From a virus, in IMG/VR virus record IMGVR_UViG_3300044713_000275, positions 1-42,199 of that record: a DNA stretch of 42,199 nt, one strand, 5' to 3'. The position numbers were made by a program, and so were the translations under genes. Shown piece by piece: positions 37,631 to 42,199 of the stretch (position 1 is its first letter; each line of letters begins with the position of its first letter). The notes under the pieces were generated by a model. That model worked only from the letters and a program-made list of their open reading frames with translations, had not been told where the DNA came from and searched no databases.

Positions 37631-39107
37631 CGACCGCGCTCACTTCCTTCACATTCACCTTCATGCCGGGGACAGCTTGGTATCCGTCAGTCTCTTTCGT
37701 GAGAAAGCCCATGTCGGCAAGTTTTGCGAACGCTTCCGAGACACGCGGAGCCATTGTGCTTTTGCCGCGACGGGCGAGAGCGTTCACCACGTCCTGATTT
37801 CCCTTCGGCGTGTCGAAAAATCCCTCGGTGAGAAGCAGCGCGATGCGGCCTACCAGCGTGGAGTCGTCGGCCTGAATGGTGTATTTGCGCACCGTGAGGT
37901 CGATCTCGGGGATGCCCTTCGTCAGTTTCATGATCGGAGTCTCGGCATCCGGGGCGGGCGGCATTCCTTGCGCTGTGCGGCCAACGGGCGCGGGCGGAGA
38001 ACTGCTCGGCGTGTTCGGCTTTTTCTCCAATTGCTCGATTCGAGCGGTGAGCTGGCGAATCGTTTCCTGCGCTTCCTCGTAGGCGGCCTTGTAGTCCACG
38101 TTCTCCTCCTCTGACATTGGTTTCGCGGGCGCGGCGCAATCTTCGACGCGCAGTTCACCCATCGCAATCTGCATCGCGTTCGATCCGCTCATCCAGATGG
38201 GGCGCACATACACTTTCTCCACATGCTGCCCCCAGCAGGCGAAGAATTGGCCGAGACGAAGATTCGGGACTTCGCCTTCTTTCGGACGCTTGATGCCTTT
38301 CGGAATCGAAGACAGCGCCCGCTCGATCTCGTTGGCTTCGCGCTGCACGCCGATCAGCCACACCGCCGCGGCCCGGAGAATTTCTTTTTCAACGCCAGCG
38401 ATGTCCTGGGAATCGACCCAGATGTAATTCTTCAACCCCGCGCCTTCGCGTGCGATTTTCCGGACTTCCAGTTTGACCGGAGTGTTGCGGCCTTGCGGCG
38501 CGAACTTCCACGCCTCGGGCAGAATGGTGATGACTTCATTCTCCTGTTCGTGCACCCAGCGCATCGAGGAAGAGATCACCAGCATTTGCAACTCGTCGGG
38601 ATAGCCGCGCAGGTCCATGACATTCAGCCCCGGCGCGAGTTGAATTTTGTCAGCCTTCGGAAGCCGCGCCAGAAGCGGCAATACGCGGTCCAGGTATTCC
38701 CCGAGCAGCATGTAAATATCGGCATCCATGCTGCGCTTCGACTTCGACATCAACCCGTCAAGATTGCGACGCACGCCCGCGAGAGATTGAGCGCCTTTGC
38801 AGGCCCGCACAATCCAGGCCCGCTCGAACTTCATCTTTTGCAGCATGATCGCTTCGATCACGCTCTCAATGAAAGGCCAGTCGGTCCGCTCCTGAAAGTA
38901 GGGAAGGATTTTGCGTCCGCTCTCAAAACTGCGCTCGCCGCGTTTGGTCACGAAGGCGATGGCCCGTCTCCCGCTGCGCCCGACCAGAGCTTCGAGCGTC
39001 GTGGTCTTGCCGCTCTCCTGCGTTTGGCCGGTGACACACATGTGCCGGACCGGGACAGAGACTTCTTCGCCAGTCGGAATTCTGTAGCCGAGCAAAATAT
39101 CGCTCAT
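37626..39107 (-). CDS. HerA/FtsK-like P-loop ATPase with C-terminal winged helix
   Basis: 493 aa. Walker A GQTQESGKTT (27-36), Walker B VITILPEAWKF (193-202) and a following VDSQDIAGVEKEILRAAAVW region are of the HerA/VirB4 type of hexameric DNA translocases. Later residues form a coiled coil (EEAQETIRQLTARIEQLEKK), a proline linker and a winged-helix-like domain (VVNALARRGKSTMAPRVSEA ... LADMGFLTKETDGYQAVPG). The ATG 39107 overlaps the preceding stop. No NurA nuclease partner is next to it. Possibly involved in DNA transfer, replication or partition; not the packaging motor (TerL present). Confidence 0.75.
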   Translation of the reverse strand: MSDILLGYRIPTGEEVSVPVRHMCVTGQTQESGKTTTLEALVGRSGRRAIAFVTKRGERSFESGRKILPYFQERTDWPFIESVIEAIMLQKMKFERAWIVRACKGAQSLAGVRRNLDGLMSKSKRSMDADIYMLLGEYLDRVLPLLARLPKADKIQLAPGLNVMDLRGYPDELQMLVISSSMRWVHEQENEVITILPEAWKFAPQGRNTPVKLEVRKIAREGAGLKNYIWVDSQDIAGVEKEILRAAAVWLIGVQREANEIERALSSIPKGIKRPKEGEVPNLRLGQFFACWGQHVEKVYVRPIWMSGSNAMQIAMGELRVEDCAAPAKPMSEEENVDYKAAYEEAQETIRQLTARIEQLEKKPNTPSSSPPAPVGRTAQGMPPAPDAETPIMKLTKGIPEIDLTVRKYTIQADDSTLVGRIALLLTEGFFDTPKGNQDVVNALARRGKSTMAPRVSEAFAKLADMGFLTKETDGYQAVPGMKVNVKEVSAVA

Positions 39108-39220
39108 AGCGGAGTCCGCTCCCGTCTGCGCTCGAAGTCGCGCCGCCGCGCTTCTGCGGTGTGGAACGATTCGGAGTAGAGCCACCGGGCAGCGCGCCAG
39201 ATGGCTTTGAGAATTTTCAC
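39104..39220 (-). CDS. 38-aa basic peptide
   Basis: From GTG 39220 (MKILKAIWRAARWLYSESFH), with perfect AGGAGG upstream, giving a basic helical peptide. An in-frame ATG at 39250 would add ten residues and overlaps the upstream stop; the shared start sequence with the 39247 gene favours the GTG. Unknown. Confidence 0.5.
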   Translation of the reverse strand: MKILKAIWRAARWLYSESFHTAEARRRDFERRRERTPL

Positions 39221-39246
39221 GCGGTCCTCCTTCCAGTTTGCGGTGG

Positions 39247-39432
39247 TCATCGAACTTCGCCTTTTAGAGAAATCTCGCGGATGAAAAAGACGACACCGCT
39301 GAGATCGCCGTTGATTTTCTTCAGCCCTACATGGGCCTTTCGCACCGCTTCGTCGAACGATTGCGCGATCACGTAAAAGTTTTCGCGCGTCAGTCCCTCA
39401 TCCCCAACTGCCACTTCGTAGACGTATTTCAC
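39247..39432 (-). CDS. 61-aa hypothetical protein
   Basis: From GTG 39432 (MKYVYEVAVGDEGLTRENFY, VIAQSFDEAVRKAHVGLKKI): a small alpha/beta protein. AGGAGG six bases upstream is part of a 17-base sequence repeated at the next gene. Function unknown. Confidence 0.6.
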   Translation of the reverse strand: MKYVYEVAVGDEGLTRENFYVIAQSFDEAVRKAHVGLKKINGDLSGVVFFIREISLKGEVR

Positions 39433-39644
39433 GCGGTCCTCCTGATTTTCCGGGGCGGGCTTGTGGCAATCCTTCGCTGGATCCGATTTTCCCTTCTGCT
39501 CACTGCCCGCCCCGAACTTTGCGCGATCGGGCGCTGTGCTTTCATCCACGCCTCTGCCGCGTAGACGAAAAGAATTGAGGGGAGGAACCCGCAGAGCATC
39601 CCCACTTCGAACAAGAGCTTGGTGAAGAGCCAGAGGTCGGTCAT
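39429..39644 (-). CDS. Membrane protein with basic tail
   Basis: 71 aa: a hydrophobic segment at about 6-30 (LFTKLLFEVGMLCGFLPSIL) then a basic tail. ATG 39644 is coupled to the preceding gene, GTGA to the next. Function unknown. Confidence 0.55.
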   Translation of the reverse strand: MTDLWLFTKLLFEVGMLCGFLPSILFVYAAEAWMKAQRPIAQSSGRAVSRRENRIQRRIATSPPRKIRRTA

Positions 39645-39868
39645 GCCGAGGCCTCTTCGTGGGCCATGCGTCGCTCACGTTCGTCGCAGCGCATACACAG
39701 GCCAGCTTTCGTGAAGGCTCTCGCTTTGCAGCGCATCTCAAAAGGCTGGCCGCGTCGAAACTGCACGACGGTCCCAGCGCAGCGACGCGCCTCACAATTC
39801 TTGACTTTCGTGGAGACGCACTTTCCGAAGACGCCCCAAACGTGGTGGTGAGCAAAATGCATTCCCAT
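39641..39868 (-). CDS. Cys/His-rich small protein
   Basis: 75 aa (MGMHFAHHHVWGVFGKCVST). Cys/His positions HFAHHH, NCEARRC, CMRC could bind zinc. Its start follows the EVA stop of the ASCH gene, where GGAGGTGG acts as ribosome site. Function unknown. Confidence 0.55.
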   Translation of the reverse strand: MGMHFAHHHVWGVFGKCVSTKVKNCEARRCAGTVVQFRRGQPFEMRCKARAFTKAGLCMRCDERERRMAHEEASA

Positions 39869-39869
39869 C

Positions 39870-40241
39870 TCACGCCACCTCCGAGTTCGAGCGCCAGTGA
39901 TACACGTGGCCGCGAAAGGGAAGTCGCCCGTCCCAAAATTCCATCATGTCGGCGAAGCTCTCGAAGCCATCTCGCCGCGCGATTGCTTCCTCTTCGTCGG
40001 TGTCGAGCAGGATGCCCTCGATCACAATTCGGCGAAGAGGCGTATCCGTGATCACAATCTGTTCGACCTTCACGCACGGAACGCGCATCAGCAGCTCGGC
40101 TTTCTTCGTTCGCAACCCCGTGTACAAATGCATCGTGTCGCCGGGCTTGTCGGGATACACTCGCTCGGCTCGAATCGTGTGCGTCTTTTCGCCGCGCCGA
40201 ATCTTGGGAACAAATCGAAGTTGAAAGTTGTAGAGGCCCAC
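39870..40241 (-). CDS. ASCH-domain protein
   Basis: 123 aa from GTG 40241 (MGLYNFQLRFVPKIRRGEKT, HTIRAERVYPDKPGD). FVPKIRRGEKTHTIRAER is the signature of ASCH domains, which bind RNA and are related to PUA. The remainder (MHLYTGLRTKKAELLMRVPC) is consistent. A strong GGGAGGTGG ribosome site supports the GTG start. May act in RNA-level control of phage genes; phage ASCH proteins are usually uncharacterised. Confidence 0.85.
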   Translation of the reverse strand: MGLYNFQLRFVPKIRRGEKTHTIRAERVYPDKPGDTMHLYTGLRTKKAELLMRVPCVKVEQIVITDTPLRRIVIEGILLDTDEEEAIARRDGFESFADMMEFWDGRLPFRGHVYHWRSNSEVA

Positions 40242-40242
40242 T

Positions 40243-40500
40243 TCACGCCACCTCCCGCGAGAACCGCACCACGCGTTCATCCCCGCAATACGGACAGCAC
40301 CCAAACAATCCGTTCCCCAGCTGAAACTCCGCGACAAATCTCTGGGTGCGTTGACAGCACTTGCAGAAATCTTCGAACTCGATGGGAACCGGAAGTTCGG
40401 AAATCGGGAGGACGGCGGGAGCTGTCGCAGCAGATCCCCCACCGCCGTCCTCGGCGCCAACCGAGCCGGGAAGCGTAGTCTTCTCAGTCGGCGAAGTCAT
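40243..40500 (-). CDS. Zinc-ribbon protein with low-complexity N-terminus
   Basis: 85 aa. A Gly/Ala/Pro-rich first 35 residues, then CKCCQRTQRFVAEF and CCPYCGDE, a classic zinc ribbon. ATG 40500 overlaps the upstream stop. Ends SREVA, with the last codons part of a 13-base repeat shared with the ASCH gene. Function unknown. Confidence 0.65.
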   Translation of the reverse strand: MTSPTEKTTLPGSVGAEDGGGGSAATAPAVLPISELPVPIEFEDFCKCCQRTQRFVAEFQLGNGLFGCCPYCGDERVVRFSREVA

Positions 40501-40715
40501 TTCCAGCCATCCAGTTTGGGCAGAGTGCCGACGAGCGGCCGGTAGCGCACAATGTTGTGCTCGTCGCGAAAGGCTTCAAGAAAGCCGGCCGCGCACAGCT
40601 CTTCCAGATCGCGGCAGACCTGGCCAATGGTTTGTGGACGAAGATTTTGCTCGCCGCGAACTTCGAGCGTGAGCGCAGGCTGCGGTTTAGGGTATGATGC
40701 TAGCGAAGTTGCCAT
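40497..40715 (-). CDS. Winged-helix-like DNA-binding protein
   Basis: 72 aa (MATSLASYPKPQPALTLEVR). RPQTIGQVCRDLEELCAAGF followed by LEAFRDEHNIVRYRP resembles a small winged helix with recognition helix and wing. AAAGGAG precedes the ATG by nine bases. Possibly a regulator of the early genes. The match is weak but the pattern is good. Confidence 0.6.
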   Translation of the reverse strand: MATSLASYPKPQPALTLEVRGEQNLRPQTIGQVCRDLEELCAAGFLEAFRDEHNIVRYRPLVGTLPKLDGWK

Positions 40716-40762
40716 CTCGTTTTCTCCTTTGACCGGGCTGAAAACATTTGCGGGTTCGAGTG

Positions 40763-40787
40763 CGGCGCGGAGTCACGATCCGCGCCG
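40763..40787 (+). terminator. Hairpin with plus-strand T-rich tail
   Basis: Perfect 9-bp stem (40763-40771 with 40779-40787, CGGCGCGGA arm), 7-nt loop, followed on the plus strand by TTTGCCTTTCTTC. It lies between the large zinc protein and the winged-helix gene, in the gap 40716-40798. It has terminator shape for plus-strand transcripts, though no plus gene is known here; on the minus strand it may be an mRNA processing or attenuation element. Confidence 0.45.
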
Positions 40788-40798
40788 TTTGCCTTTCT

Positions 40799-42199
40799 TC
40801 ACTCCTGGAGCCGATAGCCCCAAAACTTGAGCGCGTGCCGCACCGCATCCGCATCGCGCTTCCACATCGCGGCGACTTCGGTGAGGGCATCGCAGAAATT
40901 CATTTTCGGCCGATAGTTCGGGTCGGCCGGCGACCAACACCAGCAGCGCTGCATCTGGCCGGGATGAGCGCGCAAGGGAATTCCGCCCTCGCCGTGACAC
41001 TTCTCGCAGGCCGGGTCCGGTTCAGTGCGCCCCGGAGCTTCGCCGCGGCCGCGCATGCGCTCGGCGATATCGGCCACCAGCTTCGCTGTTTCCCGTTTGG
41101 TGAGCTTCGGCTGCTGCACCGGCTGCAGCGTGTGCGCCGGGTTGCGATGTGGGTGCTCCGCTGCCGGCTGGCGCACCGGCGCCGCGGTCGCTGGTGGCGG
41201 CGCGGGCGGGTTGGGGTCAGGCTGCGCCGGCTTGCGCGGCATCTCGGTCACGTTCGGGTGCTCGCCCCGCTTGGCCGCTTCTTTGTACTCGGCATAGGTG
41301 CGCGCATCGAAGTGGCGCAGCTCGCGGCAGCGCGGCGCCGAGCGAAATTTCTCGATGTCGATCTGGTACATGTAAGGCCGGCAAAACTCGTCGAAGTTGG
41401 CTTTGCCTTCGGCCGTCTTCGCGCGTCCGCGGTAGCCACACTGCCCGCACGTGCCCGTGGCGCGCTCGGTGCCACACTTGGGGCAGTTTGACCAGGAGTT
41501 CGCGCCGCGCAGCTCGCGCCAGTAGCCCAGCGCGCAGGCCCGCCGCGCGCGCCAGCGTGCCGTCGACCGGCAGCACACGCCGTGCAGCATCATGCCAATG
41601 AGAGAAATGCAGATCACGCCGGTGGCGGGGCCATCTTCGTTGGGCCAGCGGCCGCGCGCTTTCAGGGCGCTGAGTGTGCCCTGGCGTACGGAGTGCGGAG
41701 CGCCCGAAAACTCAACAATCGAGAGCATTTCGTCATAGGTGAACCCGCGCTTTTTTGCGCTGGAAGGGGCGTCCGAGTTGGGATATAGTGCGGCTATCGA
41801 CGGTGCGGCCATAGGCACACTGCTCGTGTTGTCGCGAAGCAACGTTAGGCCGCCGCGAGAGTTAGAGGCTCTCGCGGCGGTTGTGTTTTCCCACCAGAGC
41901 TTGACCGACTGCGGCGGCTTCTTCCGCACGCGCGCGTCGTCGGCATCTTCCATCAGCAGCGGCGATCCCAGCGCAGTGCGTCGCGCCAGAATGGCCGGCC
42001 AAACTTTTTCCGGATGCAGCCCCAGCACCGTGTAGCTGGCCAGCACGTGAGGCGAGCACAGCACCGCCTCGCCGCTGGCGGCATAGGCCACGGTCAGGCG
42101 CGCGATTTTCAAATCGTCGCGAAAGTGCGGGTTCGGCTCGCAGACTTCGGCCTGAACGAGGCGCGCAATGACGCGCTCGCACAGACGAGTGGCTGGCAT
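40799..42199 (-). CDS. Large zinc-motif early protein, possible replication protein
   Basis: Open from an ATG at the last base triplet of the window, 466 aa. The first 100 residues look like a small helical domain (ASGEAVLCSPHVLASYTVLG), then a suspicious low-complexity stretch at 105-130 over a DNA hairpin, then KKRGFTYDEMLSIVEFSGAP, RRACALGYWRELRGANSWSN, a zinc ribbon CPKCGTERATGTCGQCG, a Pro-rich linker and CEKCHGEGG near the end. The gene may truly begin at the in-frame ATG 41812 (MAAPSIAALY). Its size and place at the head of the early genes suggest a replication initiator or organiser, but no family is recognised. The true start may also lie beyond the window. Confidence 0.55.
   Translation of the reverse strand: MPATRLCERVIARLVQAEVCEPNPHFRDDLKIARLTVAYAASGEAVLCSPHVLASYTVLGLHPEKVWPAILARRTALGSPLLMEDADDARVRKKPPQSVKLWWENTTAARASNSRGGLTLLRDNTSSVPMAAPSIAALYPNSDAPSSAKKRGFTYDEMLSIVEFSGAPHSVRQGTLSALKARGRWPNEDGPATGVICISLIGMMLHGVCCRSTARWRARRACALGYWRELRGANSWSNCPKCGTERATGTCGQCGYRGRAKTAEGKANFDEFCRPYMYQIDIEKFRSAPRCRELRHFDARTYAEYKEAAKRGEHPNVTEMPRKPAQPDPNPPAPPPATAAPVRQPAAEHPHRNPAHTLQPVQQPKLTKRETAKLVADIAERMRGRGEAPGRTEPDPACEKCHGEGGIPLRAHPGQMQRCWCWSPADPNYRPKMNFCDALTEVAAMWKRDADAVRHALKFWGYRLQE
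41796..41890 (+). ncRNA. Possible antisense RNA opposite the 40799-42199 gene
   Basis: On the plus strand TGGAAG (41761-41766), 17 bases, TATAGT (41784-41789) is a weak promoter candidate. A perfect 12-bp hairpin (41850-41861 with 41869-41880, 7-nt loop) followed by TTGTGTTTTC has the form of a terminator. A transcript of about 95 bases would run across the internal ATG at 41812 in antisense, as in plasmid copy-control systems. The hairpin is plainly visible; the promoter and the RNA are guesses. Confidence 0.35.

Noticed and set aside
41850-41880. Read as the minus-strand terminator of an upstream gene
   Set aside because: The T-rich tail is on the plus strand and the minus frame is open through it.

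Overview
The window is almost a whole tailed-phage or prophage genome with siphovirus morphology and an HK97-type head. It has high GC, and nearly every gene lies on the minus strand, so it is best read from high to low coordinates. The host cannot be proven from the sequence. The GC-rich composition, the CCACAGAG-type inverted repeat at 13907-14005 and the style of the small proteins would fit a soil bacterium such as an Acidobacteriota member, but this is only a guess. The window begins exactly on the stop codon of the recombinase (base 1) and ends exactly on an ATG (base 42199), so it was probably trimmed to gene boundaries. I saw no tRNA, rRNA or CRISPR array, and no stretch over 300 bases lacks a gene.

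Layout along the minus strand. 42.2-34.3 kb is an early region: a large zinc-motif protein with a hairpin inside its gene, then a chain of very small overlapping genes rich in CxxC motifs, an ASCH-domain protein, a HerA/FtsK-like ATPase, and a DUF6745-like protein split by a 57-unit tripeptide repeat. 34.1-32.6 kb holds a LuxR-type HTH protein, small proteins and an HNH nuclease. 32.6-25.1 kb is the packaging and head module: TerS, TerL, portal, prohead protease with a cysteine-rich tail, a decoration-like protein and the major capsid protein, closed by a strong terminator. 24.8-22.5 kb holds connector and head-closure genes. 22.5-15.5 kb is an unusual block of three large cysteine-containing proteins with signal peptides, inside the head-tail joining module. 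15.5-13.1 kb holds the tail terminator, two tail-tube paralogues and a frameshifted tail assembly chaperone. 12.5-3.1 kb holds the tape measure and tail-tip genes. 3.1-1.8 kb is lysis. 1.3-0 kb has a coiled-coil protein and a small serine recombinase.

Four genes in three places run on the plus strand against this programme: a zinc-motif protein at 1379 behind a perfect 27-bp palindrome, an FkbM methyltransferase plus a two-helix membrane protein at 8695-9689, and an orphan Phd-like antitoxin at 12893 behind a 34-bp near-palindrome. They look like morons. Many minus-strand gene pairs overlap as ATGA, GTGA or TAATG, indicating translational coupling.

The points most worth a second look are the two-position dimorphic minisatellite, the signal-peptide and leader-bearing proteins in the structural operon, the repeated sequences at early gene junctions, the two operator-like palindromes, and a possible antisense RNA opposite the first early gene.
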